From the NCBI RefSeq assembly GCF_007655135.1, contig NC_045132.1, forward strand, positions 19,158,034-19,222,033: DNA of 64,000 nt, read 5' to 3'. Positions 1-13,030 of this stretch are shown here, piece by piece; position 1 is the first letter of the stretch, and every line of letters begins with the position of its first letter. Under the pieces are notes generated by a model, which made no database searches, was not told where the DNA came from, and worked only from the letters and a program-made list of their open reading frames with translations. This DNA comes from Punica granatum (Eukaryota; Streptophyta; Magnoliopsida; Myrtales; Lythraceae). The position numbers and the translations under genes are program-made.

Positions 1-1384
1 GATGTAATAATATATATAGCTTGTTTTGTGGTTAATAATATATACATAAAAAAATAGATTTTCACTTCTATAAGTTCCATACCCAGTGCAACGCAACTCT
101 TTATTGTTATTCGTTGAAAACTCCAAAGAAAATTAATAAAAAGATTTCTAGAAGCCAAAATTTTAATTAATAAATTATTAATAAAATGAAAGAAATTATT
201 ATATGGGAGAGAGAAAAGAGAGAATGAAGAATTGAACCGCAAAAGAGAGAGGAGAGAGAACAGTAGAGAGTGAGAGAAAATAAATAATAAAAAATGGAGT
301 TGAGAAGTAGGTAATTAAAAAAAACTAAAATTACTATTATGTTCTTGATCCAAATTGTTATTAATTAATTCTATTATTTTTAGGGATATAATTGGGAAAA
401 AAAAAGTTAGACAAACTACTTTTGTTTTCGCATATAGTAAAAATAGATAGATATTGGAATTGTTATATATGTTCAATTAATTAGACGGATTGTGAGAAAG
501 GAGGAGAAGATGTTACATCTTGATATAACAATTATAGTGAAATGGAAATAAATTAAATAAATTTGAGAACAAGTAGGATTATGCCTTATCTTAGGAAAAT
601 ATATTATCATCTCCTCGCTAAACCAGTTTATGCTTGGCAATATACTATGTTAAAATAGTTTCATAATCCGTATCATTCTAATTTTATTGCATATCAAACT
701 AATAATGCGAAATTTCGAAATAACATTTACTACTTTTTTTACTATAGTTGATAATTTCCTCAAATAATCTCTGAGAGAAAAGTCTGCCCAACATCTCAAC
801 CACACGAACTCGACGAGCCAATGCTTTTGGACTTTTTCCCTTTTATTCTGCCCTGTGATGAGATGTTTGTATTTTACATGTATTAAGTAAATGAATTATT
901 GAAGGAAGAAATTAAAATGGATGGATATCATATATCAATAGATGTCTATCTGGTAAAAATTGGACCATATATCACTTCTTTTGGCACTCTTTTTAGATCC
1001 CAATTGTCTTATACAATAAAATAAAAATTTTAAATAATTAATAAGGGGCACAAATAATCGCATTATGTCTCAAATTTAGAATATCTTGATTGCCAGACGA
1101 GTATATGCACCATTACTTTACACCATCTTTGATTCATTTGGCTCTCTTTTTATTCCTTCAAAAAGTCTTTTCATTTTTGTTCCTGTTAGAGAAAAATGAT
1201 TCTTTGGGCTATTATTGAACAATAGGAAACATATTCGACACATCAAGACACGGAAGTCATGCCATGGTCCCAATTGCTTTTACTCTCGAGTCTTCTTGTT
1301 CACACCTCATGTTTCATTTTCTCATAACTTTCTACTTCACGTCGAAATGATGACCAGACGACGTAAGCGCCTCGAAATCCTTAA

Positions 1385-1563
1385 GGCTGCGTTTGATTTG
1401 TTAGTGTGATTTTAAAATCATGATTTTGATTTTGATTGTAGAAAAAGACAAATGAGATGGTATTATAAGTTTGACTTGGGAAACGTGTGTTTTTGTTGTT
1501 TAGTGGGTAGAGTTAAAATCAAAATCGCGATTCTAAAATCACATCTACATTTCAAACGGGCCC
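1385..1563. mobile_element. Tourist/PIF-Harbinger-like MITE, present only in copy A
   Basis: This 179-bp insert is flanked by TAA on both sides (1382-1384 and 1564-1566). Its ends are inverted repeats: the left end starts GGCTGCGTTTGATTTG and the reverse complement of the right end starts GGGCCCGTTTGAAATG. Both run into a shared GTGATTTTAAAATC-like stretch. Copy B has the empty site with one TAA at 52999-53001. A 3-bp TAA/TTA target and a G-rich GTTTG terminus are typical of Tourist-like MITEs. Related copies lie at 13031-13261 and 16912-17141. Confidence 0.85.
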
Positions 1564-2530
1564 TAAATATTGATCAATTCACATTTAGTTTACAAAATAC
1601 AAACGAGCATATCGATGAGAACTTGGATTAATCAGGATGAGAGTGAAATTGGAGTGTAAACAATAGTTGGCATGTCCTTGCCAGTAAACCTCGATCCTCG
1701 TCAATGAATTTTTTCGTATTTATTTCTTTTCCATCTTAATTATTTATTAGTTAGATGCAGTGACCTCCTTTGTAATGGAAAAGAAGATTTTATATATTTT
1801 TTCCCGTTTGGTACGCGGGAAGGTAACCAAATAGAAAGGAATAGATTTTATATAGGGAAATATAACGATATTGAGTGAAAAAAATGTATTTTTTTAATGA
1901 CCGTTACAAAATAAAAGAATATAATTATAATATTAGACTTATTTATTAAGACATTATGTTATATATATTCTTAGATATATATATATATATAATTAAAATA
2001 ATATATACGATAGTTCACAACATATATCATTAAATGAGGGAATGACCATTTCCTTTCTTTTTAAAGGGAATACTTATTCCATCAAAATGAAATAAAATAA
2101 TGAGAAAAAGTCATCTCCATCTTACATAAGAGACACTCATAAGAAAAATAAAGTAAAATGAAGCATTCCGTTTCACGTAACAAATGCGACTTAAATGTTT
2201 ATATGGGTTCTAGTAAAAATTTCGAAAGTTATGTGGCACTGACAATCCAGACAATTAATGTCAGCAATTCTCAACAGCCAGAATATTATATTGTGCTCTC
2301 ATGGCCTCCACATGGACGTATAAAATAATTGTGATCGGCGTGCAAATTGGAAACCCTCTGTCCTCCACATCGACACACTGATCATACATGCTTCCACCTA
2401 TTTTCAAATTGTTTTGTGGAAAAGTCGAAAGCTACACTACATGATGGAGAAGCTTATGGATACGGCCTAAAATTATAGTACTAATAAACTTTTAGCCTAA
2501 TTTGGTCTTTATAGCAAGGGAGTGAGATGA

Positions 2531-2965
2531 ATTCAAAATCACCAATTAGATGCAGCTCAGTATTCTGAGTTTCAGATCAATGATTTAAGCATCCTTGAAG
2601 AGTGTTACGGACCTGTGATTCAGGTTGAATTTCCGTACGATCCTCGTACTCTCGAACAACCTGCAAAAAGGGAAGATCGGAGTGGTGGCACAATTTCCCT
2701 CTCCGACGGTCAAGTCAACCAGAGTTCTTACTAGAATAATGGGCGTACTTTGATATTTATACATGATCATGAAGATATCCGTTACTTTATTCAATCGGAT
2801 TCTCAATATGTTGCCCAGATATCATATCTCGACAAATCAGGACAGACATATGGGGTCCATATTGATCCAAGCAAGTCCCGTATTTCGCTAGGCCCTCGCT
2901 GGGCTTCACTGATCCTAACGGAGCTTCGCCCCTTATTGAGCCTCAAAGGCCCTCAGGGCCCATAG
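2531..2965 (+). pseudogene. Conserved 145-codon open frame, copy A, interrupted by a stop
   Basis: Read from just after a TGA at 2528-2530, the frame is open to the stop ending at 2965 except for an in-frame TAG at 2732-2734. The same frame in copy B (54000-54434) has no internal stop for 145 codons. The deduced protein is hydrophilic, with an acidic stretch IHDHEDIRYF followed by QSDSQYVAQI and a C-terminal part rich in Leu, Pro and Gly. I do not recognise the family. It may be an exon of an unknown gene, now broken in this copy, or a remnant of a repeat. No start codon or splice site is convincing; a weak acceptor (gcaag) lies just upstream. Confidence 0.3.
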
Positions 2966-4407
2966 AGTAACGAACCCAAAACTCGGTCCCTAACAAAAGA
3001 TTATATGAGCTTGTAAATGAACGATGTTTCTGCGAAATTTTATTGGGATCAGGTTGATGAGCCAAGACCCTTGAGTTTGCAACGCTGTACCAGCTAGTCG
3101 AGATTGCCAGTAACCTCTGAAATCCGAGGCTGCCACTTTTTTATTTTATTTTTTTCCTAATTGATTACTGGAAAAGTCGAAAAGCTACACTAACTGGTGA
3201 AGAAGCTGACAGGTATGGCCTAAAATTGTCGTACTATATGAACTTTTATTGTCCAATTTTGTAAATATTAGATTCTCAGTTTAGGTCCGCAAATTCCAAT
3301 CTGTATAAATTAAGCATCCAGAGGGTGAAAAAGTTTCTATGGAGTCTTTCCTTAGCTAGTATTGTCCAGTGGGAATATGTGCAATTATTTAAAAATGTCG
3401 CATTTTTTGAAGAGATTTTTGAAAATCCGAAAAAGTCCTTTGCTTCATAGTCATGGAAGGCGTCAATTGCTTTCTCATATGATCATTCTTTCCTCTTTTT
3501 TTCCCCTTTTTATTCGCTTTCGGAGTTTCTAGTGATGTCTTGTTAATTTTAATTCAATCCTTTACAGTGTCTTCCAATATTTATCTACTTCATGCTTGGT
3601 AGATGGTGCTCGAAATCTATATACTAATACATTAATTAATTGACCCATCAAAAGAGAGAGAAGAAAAAAAATCAATTAATTGAGTTCATGATACCAATTT
3701 GAAGCAAAATTGGATGATCTCAGTGGCGTCCTAACTGTAAAGCACTTGAGTGCCATTACCACAAAGAAAATGGCCATCGCCTGCGTCAAGAATAGTTAGG
3801 GCGTTTGTTCTTTTTTATTTTCGTGTAGTTCGAGTTTGAATAGTATAGTCCTAACTTCGTCAGCCTACTACAAAAAAAATAATAATTGAGTTTAAGGGAC
3901 GACGCCGTGTGATTTAGTTTAGGTGAAGTCATGCATCCAAAATGTAACTGGAGACTAACTCTATGTGCTGCAACACGACAAGCTCCTTGATAATTTATAT
4001 TGCGAGATGATAAATATGTCAAGTTTCCACTAGGCCTATAAAGGAATCTCGAGCTCATATTAAATCGAAAAGTTTAAACTAATAGGTGAAGAAAGTAACT
4101 ACTATAAAATTTATTGGATTTTATTTGCAATGTTAGACAACCTCAAATTTTCAAAAACTGAATTACGTGGTTATCTAAGGTCTATCATACGGCTCTCAAC
4201 AAAGACCACGATGTAATCATTGGCGTGGTCTAACCATTTATGGAGTCCTAAGTCTATTTTGACACCATATTAAGTATATGTCAAATTTTCAGTAGGCATA
4301 AGTAGATGAATCCATGTTTAACCCCGAAATTTCAAGTTGATACTCTTATATTTTTAAAACTTTTCATTTTAAAATTTTCCTCTTGTATTTTTGAAATTCT
4401 CAACAAT

Positions 4408-4560
4408 ATGGAGGGAAAAACATTAGAGATAAGCGCCACCATGACTGCAGCAGGGAGGTCATATATTGTTGTCTTGCTGGGCAATGATGAAATCCATATT
4501 TGCATCAGTAACGAATCAGGAGATAGATATGATCATATCTGCAAAGGGGAAGTCGGATAA
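4408..4560 (+). other. Small conserved open frame, copy A (50 codons)
   Basis: An ATG at 4408 opens a 50-codon frame with a hydrophobic core (YIVVLLGNDEIHICI) and a charged tail ending ICKGEVG. The equivalent region of copy B (about 55918-56075) keeps the same downstream frame and stop with conservative changes (N to S, D to E) but has a stop near the start. A ctgcag sequence in the middle could be a splice acceptor. I do not recognise it, and it may be non-coding DNA conserved simply because the duplication is recent. Confidence 0.2.
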
Positions 4561-5806
4561 CATACAATCATTTCAGGGCAAGACTCCGGTGGTACATCAA
4601 GAGAAAGATATGACTCATCTATTTTTTGATATAAATATATATTGAATTACATAATAGGAAACTACCATTTTTTATTCTTGATCCTTGACGTCTTTTTCAT
4701 TTTTGATCTTTTTTTTTTAATCATTCTTCTCCTCAACCTTTCACTTATGATGGCTTTTGTCAAGAAGCCACTTTTGCCATCTACAGAGGCTCTTAAAGAG
4801 CGAGTGATGTGTCACCTTCTCTGTTAAAACTGACTTGGCTCTTTCTTAAATTAACAGTTAAACTTCCGAAAACAAGAAAAAAAGAAAAAAAATTAGAGGA
4901 CGCGAAGGGAAGGGCCAAAGAGGTAATGAGCGCCGGTCGATGCCTCCAACCATCGAAATGGCTGAGATCTCAAAAGTTGAGTTCTTGGTCGATTCAAGGA
5001 TTCAAGGAGTGGGACTGTCCGCGGCCCAATCCGTACCATTAAATTGAATTGGGTAATTTTTCACAAGAATGAAGAGGAACTAGTATTAGCCAGCCAAAAA
5101 GAAAAATTAGTATTAGCAGATGTAGGACCCCGTACATAGTATTGAAAAGATAATTGACTACTTACGCCATAAGTTTATAAATAATATAAAATGTTCATGA
5201 ATAATAAATATTTATCCATAATTACATTAACAGAGTTGGCTATAAGAAAGTTGATATTTAGCTATGGTTTATTTTTTAGTATCCTATTTCAATTAAAGTT
5301 CTTAATTTTAGTTCTCAAATAGGTTGATTATGTGCTACAAAATAGTTAACTGAATATTTTTATGCTTAAAAAAGTACATTTCCGTAGTTCGTGTAGTATG
5401 AAAATTTGTGTTTTGTTAATGTAAATATGCTAAGAACGCGTAAAAACAAATAATTATTTTTTTTAAAATTTTACTCTTAAGATTGTATTAAATGACTTTT
5501 CATGTACAATAACTGAAGAATTTTTAGAATTCCATGATGATGATGTGGCTAAATAATACTACTCCGTTTTTCGCATCGTGATTGATGGAAACTTCAAGAG
5601 TCACTCAACTATGAGCCATCTACACCCTACGTGGTATTGTCCGGCATATCATTTTGGCTTTTATAATTATATATAGATTCTCACATATATTGAAAGCGTG
5701 CAATAGTGATCATGGGAATGTCCACATATATTGAATGACAATAAAATTATAAAAGAATTAAGAAATATAAAAGTGAGCTTAGTATTTTTATATTTGCAAT
5801 AAAGAA

Positions 5807-6244
5807 TCTATATCTATATTTATCTATATAAATGTTAAAAGTTGAGGCAAAACACCAAATCATGCCATGTTAGACAAAAGAGACATTACATTGAGTGACT
5901 ATTCATATGCTAACCAATGATGAAAAACATTTGGCTTAATATTATAATAACATGTCGTAGTTCATTAATATATAAAAGTATCCATATTATAAAATAAGGT
6001 GTAAAGTCTAAGCAATATATTTGATACAATCTTCCAAATTATTCTATAATTTTGTATTAAAATTATAAAAAAATCTTTTTGATAAGTGATTCTAAAAGAA
6101 ATTTAAAAAATCAATATGTGAGAAGTATTTAAGCATTATCTTCTTTCACGTAGACTCTTCTTCTTGTATTGCTCTCTTAATGAATAAAAGTTTATCAACA
6201 AAGATGAAAAAATTGAGAAACTCATAGATTATTGAATCGTCTTT
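5807..6244 (+). mobile_element. Non-autonomous Helitron-like element, copy A, 3' end deleted
   Basis: It begins TCTATATCTAT just after an A and continues with AAAAGTTGAGGC, as in the complete partner at 62716-63181. It ends abruptly at about 6244, where the sequence jumps to DNA that in copy B starts about 430 bp beyond the Helitron end. The hairpin and CTAG terminus are therefore lost here. There is no coding capacity. Confidence 0.6.
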
Positions 6245-7071
6245 CCTGGATCTGAAACAAGCTTGATGACTGTGGAAGATATCACCAAAAGCTAGCAATC
6301 TAATCTGATTGCCCAATAAATTCTGATTTGGCCTGCTCCAAGCTCTTGGCTTAGGAGTTGGGTGCACGTTTACACATTCTCTTGTGGTCTGGTCTTATTC
6401 AACTGTAGATCCCTTGATTCGATTATAACTATTAATCGGTTAATTCACGATAAAGTGGGAAAGAACATTTATCACTAGGCCTGGCCAAATGGTAATGGAT
6501 TAGTTAGTAGACTTCATTTCACCCATGCAGGCCCAAAACCATTGCGAAGCCCAAAGTCGGGCACTATTGAATGAGCTTTGAAATCTCGACTATTGAATTC
6601 CCATGTTTTTTTTTTCTTTTTTCCTTTTTCCGGATAAGCTTTTTCTTCCGGTAAGCGAAATTCCCTTAAATTTATTGAGCATAATATGAGTTGTCCTTAG
6701 CTTATTGGTAGAGACAAATCCTCGTTACCATAGCGGCTGTGCCCAGTTTTTTGCTCTGAAAAATCGATACAGATCAAGGATGGAAACTGCGGGTTTTGAC
6801 CATTCCCGTGGCTTCTTCAACCATCAGTTGTAGCATCTGGGCCAAATTTAAGTGTATATACTAGTAAGAATGTTGTAATGATGCTTGTCAAATGGATTTT
6901 GCAACGGCATACATATCCAGAAAGAAAAAAAGACGGGAGTTTTTTTCGGTTATGACGTGTTTAGGCTTCAAGAATTGATTCGTTGTTTTCTATCTTTATT
7001 TGTCATGCTTGGCAATAGGATGTTTTCAATTTTTTTCTTTTTTTTTTTTGCGTACACTTGTATCCAATAGC

Positions 7072-7165
7072 CCAATGGCCCCGATTAATCCTGCTTAAAC
7101 CGAGTCGACCCACTAAGAGAAAATTTTCTCAATCAAAGATTTTCTCCATTTATAAGATTCAATAT
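7072..7165 (-). repeat. Dispersed SINE-like repeat, partial copy
   Basis: This matches, in reverse orientation, the family also seen at 8440-8515, 10880-11000, 11110-11240 and 41860-41965. Shared landmarks are a segment about a 'cgagtcgacccactaag' block followed by a T-rich 'tttctccattt' block. Better copies contain GTTCGAGTC, which resembles a pol III B box. Confidence 0.4.
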
Positions 7166-7603
7166 TCCAAAACGTTATTGATTAATATGTTCATTTTTTT
7201 TCTCAATTATGGTTTATAAAATTCATTTGTCATAGATATAATCGAATGAGACAAAGTAATTATCCTTTGACTGTAGATCCATGGATAGGTGCTTCAGGAT
7301 TAGCTCGAGAATTTGGAGGAGTGCTGATGAAAATTAAATTCAGTGATAAGATAGTCGTGCAATAAAAAATATGTCAAAGGATATAAATGGACAAGAAAAG
7401 TCTTACTGATAAAAGTTGAATTTAGAATAAAAATATACTAAAACAAAATCTATCCTTTTTTTGCTGGGTATTGAAACAAAACCTATCAACTCTAGTAACT
7501 GAGGAATCTACCAAAATTCTCCATATAAAATGTGATGCTCTCGATAAACTACCTTAAATAATCCTAGATTTTAATAGAAGAGAACAAATAGTTGATCCAG
7601 CCA

Positions 7604-9421
7604 CTACATAATGGAACATGCATTAGGGTTCTCGTCGCTGAAGAGAGTCACGAACTTCTCGTCCAGAGCATTAGGGCTAGGAAGAGCTTGAGGCACATCC
7701 CTCACGTAACCCGACGGAGCTCTCTTGTCATAGGCCTGAACTACGTAAGGATAAGCCACCAAGTTGTACGGCACATAGGGCCAGAACTCAGCCCTCTTCC
7801 CGGTTCTCCTTACTCGCTTCAACACTTTGTTTGGATCCACGTAACCGCTCACTGTCACTTTACTTTGCTTTCTATTTACTTCTACAGATTTAGCGCCTGC
7901 AGGATAAAGTGGAAACCATTTCAAATCAGTTGACACTATCAAAGTGAACAATATATATTCAAAGTGGCACATTTGAGAAGAAAGTAGTTGTCAATGCATT
8001 TTTATGAGAATATGGTAGTCTTTTGAAGCATATATGGAGATCAACTTTTAATTAAGTCCTATGAGGAGTGTGAAGTAAAATGCTACACCACAAATTTATG
8101 ATAATGAACAAATTAAATATTGATAGAAAATGACAATTTTTTTGCTGGTTCAAATTGTTATTACCGTTGTTGGGAAATCCTTGACAACCACTACGAGAAA
8201 ACTCGCTATTTTCTTAGTATTTCAGTTTTTTTTTGTCAAAGTATTTAAGTGTAGTCACCTTCAGACACGATTATTTCATATTTGACCCTATAAACTAGAG
8301 AAAATGATCCTGTAATTGCAATTTTCATATAGCTTAAACATTCTCTATTCGCTATAATACTCGAGCCAGATGCCCCATTAAGAGACAACTGAGAAAGCAT
8401 TTCCCTTAATTTTCGGTGTGTATGTTGGTTTTTGAAAATCCAACAGCCCCTGACTAATATTTCAAGTCAAGTCAAGTCGGCATAGTAAAGGATAAAACTC
8501 TCCCAATTAAGGATTCGCCTTAGTTTTTCCTTTTTTCCCCCTAAATCTTTAATCTGTTGGCCAAGCATTTCCCATAATTTTGACTTCCATAGGATTCTTT
8601 TCTTTTCTGGTTAAAAATGCGACCACCATTGTTGGCTGAGATATATCGACATCTAACGATGATCATAAGATATATCGACCTCCATTGGTTAGAGAACATC
8701 TTTTAATGAATTGATTTTGAAAGTTTATGGTCTTGATTTCATATGTGAGTAATATACGTAGAGCCCCAGACTGAAGGATCAGTTCAGCCCTTTGGATTGA
8801 ACTCGTATATGTATTCGTAACCCCTGAGGATCTGAAAGAAACTTGAATAGTGGTATGTCTACTCTTATAATTAACTTGCGCATGTTCTAGTTGAAAACTC
8901 ATCAAGTCTCAAAAATTATATCGATCACGTAAATATTTTCAACCATGAATCAGAGCGGTACTTTGGAGATAAAAAGGGTACTCTGAAAAAATGCACTTCA
9001 ATGTTTAGTTTCACGCGAAATGTTAGAGCAAAGAAGTTGAGAGTTAGGACCTTTAATGGAGGAAACTGCATTTCGAACTCTCCTTTCGCAGCCATCACAG
9101 TCCATCTTCACCTTTATATCAACCGTCTGCACGAAAAATAAAATTAGAAACACACTTATTTGTATATTGTGCATGGCTATTGTTCATACTTATTTATTGT
9201 GCATGGCTACATAGCATGTACACATCATATACATACACAACCATTTCAGACAAAAGAAAGGATATGAAAGGCTTAATCTAGATCGGATGGAAAGTCGCAG
9301 TGCTGAAGTCCAATCGTCTAATGACTATATATATATCGACGAGACGAACCAGCATCGCCTTTCGTTTCTTCCTCGTTGTGGAAACGGAACAGAAGTCAGA
9401 GAGATGATCAAGAAACCCCAT
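7604..9421 (-). CDS. Heavy-metal-associated isoprenylated plant protein (HIPP), copy 1
   Basis: Three exons join to a 146-residue protein: 9350-9421, 9051-9126 and 7604-7896 (72+76+293 bp), all with GT..AG borders. Exon 1 starts MGFLDHLSDF and has a basic patch. Exon 2 carries the heavy-metal-associated (HMA) fold with the metal-binding motif MDCDGC, cysteines near residues 34 and 37. Exon 3 ends in the CaaX box CSIM (residues 143-146), whose final Met predicts farnesylation. Known HIPPs are metallochaperone-like proteins that bind soft metals such as Cd, Cu or Zn at membranes or in the nucleus and are often linked to stress responses. The exon pattern matches the paralogue at 18055-18713, except that intron 2 here is 1154 bp rather than 124 bp. 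The reading frame is intact. The start is set by homology of exon 1 between the two genes. Confidence 0.93.
8440..8515 (-). repeat. Dispersed SINE-like repeat, partial copy in HIPP-1 intron 2
   Basis: It matches the reverse strand of the 41860-41965 copy (cccctgactaat ... aaaactctcccaatt). It lies inside the long second intron of HIPP copy 1 and may be one reason that intron is about nine times longer than in the paralogue. Confidence 0.4.
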
Positions 9422-9583
9422 ATCAATATAGCGATTAGATTGACGTTTCACTATTCTTCTATTGAAAGAAAATTTGACCACCAACAGCCGATATAGAGAA
9501 GAAGCTGGCGGGAGAGAACGGGAAATATTTCTGGGCTGTTCTGTTGATGATTAAGGTGCATGTCCGGGTGATAAATTTGGTCC

Positions 9584-9597
9584 CTTATATATATAAT
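9584..9597 (-). promoter_or_regulatory. Probable TATA box of HIPP copy 1
   Basis: On the minus strand the sequence reads TATTATATATATAAGG, about 160 bp upstream of the HIPP start codon at 9421. Placement relative to the gene is the only support. Confidence 0.45.
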
Positions 9598-10879
9598 ACG
9601 CAAATCTATTAAATTATTTAAATATTCGTTGGTCCCTCCGTTAGTATCGCGCACACCTCTTCAGTTTTCGTGAAGCAGATGGCCAGAACGCGTAATTGAA
9701 TTCTTGGGACCGCGTTACCACAGTTTGCAATGGACAAAATCGTTATTTCTACCAACGTAACTTTCTTTAAGTGATTCGGTGCGTATTCTCCTTAAAAAAG
9801 TCTCAAATTTGAGTTTTATGATTGGAGAAAATCCAAATTAAAAGAGCTTACTCGTCAGTGGACTGACCAAAGCTCCATTTTTTATTAGTTGGGGTCCATT
9901 GGAGTTTCGAATAACAAGTGATTTCTTACTTTTAGAGAGTGGCATTTCAGTATCGTAACATTTATTCTTAATTTGAAACCAAAAGATTCTAAATTTATTT
10001 CTCATTCATCCATTACGAGTTCTTAATAAAATAAGTATATAATTTTTAAATGGTAAAATACTAATTTTGTATTTTCATATTCAGAGCAAGGCAACAGAGT
10101 TTTTATAATTGAAATTTACACGGTACGCATAATGTCGCACTACTCACGAAATAGTCCCGTCTCCTGATCAATATTATTCATGTAGCTATACGTAACGTAT
10201 TGATGATTTTGAATTTTGTAATGGTGAAATGCAATGCGACCAAGTTGTCGTGTGAGTGTGACAGTAAACTCTGATAAGGATATGGATTTCTAATTTAGTC
10301 ATATAATATGACATTATTCTCTAAAATATCATGCTGTATGAACACAGCTGTGTTTAAGAAAAGGACTGGAACCTGGAGATAAGTAATTAAACAATGGGCA
10401 TGTTTTTCAGTTTAGTTTTTATATACATTTTTGCTTCTTTACTTCCATTCCAAGTATTAGTGAATCTAAACACAATATTTTTGTGATTTTCAGCTTCATA
10501 ATTTGGTTTTAGATTCCGGAAATGAAAATTTTAATTAGTGGTTTCTTGTACGGACCTATTCCCCAGTTGTGATATTATTTATCGTGAACAATATAAAATT
10601 AAGAATGCATATTGCTACGATGGATGAATTATAACATGGATGACTTCTTTTTCTTTTTTATTCTTTTTTAGAATACTGATATTTTCAACTTATTGACTGA
10701 AATTAGTTCCACTCAAATATTGACTTGACTTAGAGACACGAGGTGCTTCCAATGAGTTTCAAATCATTCATTATAGGTATATTTTCCATTGAGTCATATT
10801 CTCATATTTAGTATTAGATGAATAATTAAGTAACATCTTTCCAAATTGTTTTTTCTTTTGCCGTGCACTCTAGTATCTA

Positions 10880-11000
10880 GAAAGGCCAACGAGTCTTGAC
10901 TAATCTAGCTGGAGCTCAGTCGAACCACTAAATGATAAAGCTCTTTCAATTAAGATTTTTTTCTATCACAAGACTCGAACCCGAGATCCTTATTTATGGG
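10880..11000 (-). repeat. SINE-like repeat, minus orientation
   Basis: The reverse complement contains CGGGTTCGAGTCTTGTG, a good pol III B-box match, followed by a gagctttatc segment and a ctagattagtcaagac block shared with 41860-41965. It forms an inverted pair with the copy at 11110-11240. Confidence 0.5.
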
Positions 11001-11109
11001 GAACAAGAATTGAATCGCTTGAACTACCAACGCTTGAACTAATTTTAGGAAATATTTTTTGTTCCAAGTAAAGGAGCCAACTACCAACGCTTCTAGTGAT
11101 TTGGTGTTT

Positions 11110-11240
11110 GTTATATCTTTAAGTAAGATGGTAGATTCAAGTCTTGTAAATAGAGAAAATTCATTATTGAGATAGTTTTATCCCTCAAAATGGGCCAACT
11201 TGGCTCAAACCTGGGACTAGACAGAGTCTTATTGGACTTC
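11110..11240 (+). repeat. SINE-like repeat, plus orientation
   Basis: Shared blocks are 'tcaagtcttgtaaatagag', 'gttttatccctcaaaatggg' and 'cttggctcaaacctggg'. They occur in the same order as in the 41860-41965 copy, with degeneration of the B-box-like motif. Confidence 0.5.
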
Positions 11241-13030
11241 AAGTACCAAGCAGTGAAGATCGAGAAAAAAAAGCCAACAATCTAATGGTGTTCATGTTCT
11301 AACCTTGAGTTATTAGTACACTCATAATGTTAATTCATTAATCTAAGTAAGATTGATTTGTCATCGTTTTTACGATATCAATCAATTTTCCCAACCATGC
11401 ATGCTCTTTCATACCCGCTTCTTGTCCACCTGGTTTTTTTGCCATATTATTTTGCGGTAAGATTATTCAAGATTTCTTAAAAGGAGAAGGGAAGCTCACA
11501 TACAAGATACAGTTGGGTTCATTGTTGGAATTTCAAAATGCCAATCAATCAACACGGATTGAAATTGAACAGTCTGGAGCCCATCTTTGTATGTGCCAAG
11601 CTTTTGCAAACCAATGTATTCCAGCTAATGTCATTATAATTAAGGACGTTTCCATGGATGGATATGAGGGGACGACAACTTGTGCAATATGCATGGCCGC
11701 CAACAACTAACATAGATGTACTCCGTCATTTGATTCTCTTGGAGGATGAGCAAATTAACATTGTTTATGGTAACAAAGTTAAATTTGATTTAGTTTGATT
11801 TAAAAAGATAAAGATAAAAGTAATTGAAAAAATACGTGAAAGAATTTAAAAAAAAGATAAAAAGTAACGATTGTGTTGTTGAATTGAGAAAAAAGTATTG
11901 AAATTGAGGAAAAAGTGTTAATAGTTGAAAGAATTTAGTGTTAAAAATTAATTTAAATAATATATAAGAAAAAATTATGAAAGAGAATTCAAAGAAAAAG
12001 ATAAAAAAAGTAATGATTGTGTTATTGAATTGAAAAAAAAATTAAGTTAAGTCAAATTAAGTTAGACTTTACTACCAATCAAAGCATAAGTTTGGTATTC
12101 ATCATCCAAGTATGTAGTATAAGACGTTCGCGACTATATAGGCCGACCCGCCTCAGCTAGCTTTACTCCAGTCCAACCGAGGTCGTGATAAATTTGCCCT
12201 TCATTTTCTGCTTACCAATATGGGTTATTACGCTATGTATTCCATGATTTTACCGTTTTTTCAAATCTAGCTCAAGCTTTAAAAATTACCCAAAAAGGTT
12301 TATAGTTTACATCTTGTTCCAAATCTAACATGCCGTCAATTTATCCGTAAATGAAACTTAAGTAAGCTCCAAACCTATCTCATAATTTTAATTTTTTCTC
12401 AAATCTATCACATAATTTTAATTGTTTTTCTTAAATCTATCCCGAATAAAGGACCAAAGCGGCAAGAATGGGCCCACTTACATTCCATGTCACCAACATC
12501 GTTAAATATTGACGAAGAAATTAACGCCATGATAGATTTGAAATTGAATGTACATCATGGGTCTTTCTGGTAATTTTTAAATCATGAGATAAATTTGAGA
12601 AACGGGTGATATTATAAGATATCTAGCATAATAATCCCTTACAAATAAATTGAACCTTTTCTTATATATGTTTTTTCTGGATTCATGATTCATCAAGGTT
12701 AATGAAATAGGTGAAGGATCTCCAAGGATATGATGGAGTGTAAATTAATGGTCGAAACGGAGCGATGTTGGCAATGGCATGAATAACCGGTCGACTACAC
12801 ATAAAACGCATTAAATTACTAGGTTTCTTTTCCATGTGATGTACCATAATTTGCTTAGCTAGCTAACCATAATGGATACCGTATATTACGTATTCATTTG
12901 TCTCTTTCACGGATGCAAATAAGTCAATTCGAAGCACAAAACGCGGGCTTAGATTCTGGCCGCAATAATTCTCTCAATGATTGACCATATTATATATAAA
13001 ATGAATATGTTCTTTCTTCATGGAAATTAA

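Larger units (their letters stand above)
1..6610 (+). repeat. Segmental duplication, copy A (left edge outside window)
   Basis: This stretch aligns colinearly and in the same orientation with 45494-64000. Position 1 matches 45494, 2200-2990 matches 53680-54460, 3000-4640 matches 54480-56150, 5090-6240 matches 62030-63125 and 6250-6610 matches 63610-63990. Much of the 2200-2990 block is nearly identical to its partner. Copy A lacks the copia and Mutator-like insertions of copy B, so it preserves the pre-insertion state for the copia site. It holds its own MITE at 1385-1563, about 330 bp at 4760-5088 that copy B has lost, and a deletion that removed the 3' end of the Helitron-like element. Apart from the conserved open frames listed separately I see no gene here. 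Confidence 0.93.

Noticed and set aside
6690..6740. TTAGCTTATTGGTAGAG resembling a pol III A box
   Set aside because: No B box follows within the expected distance.
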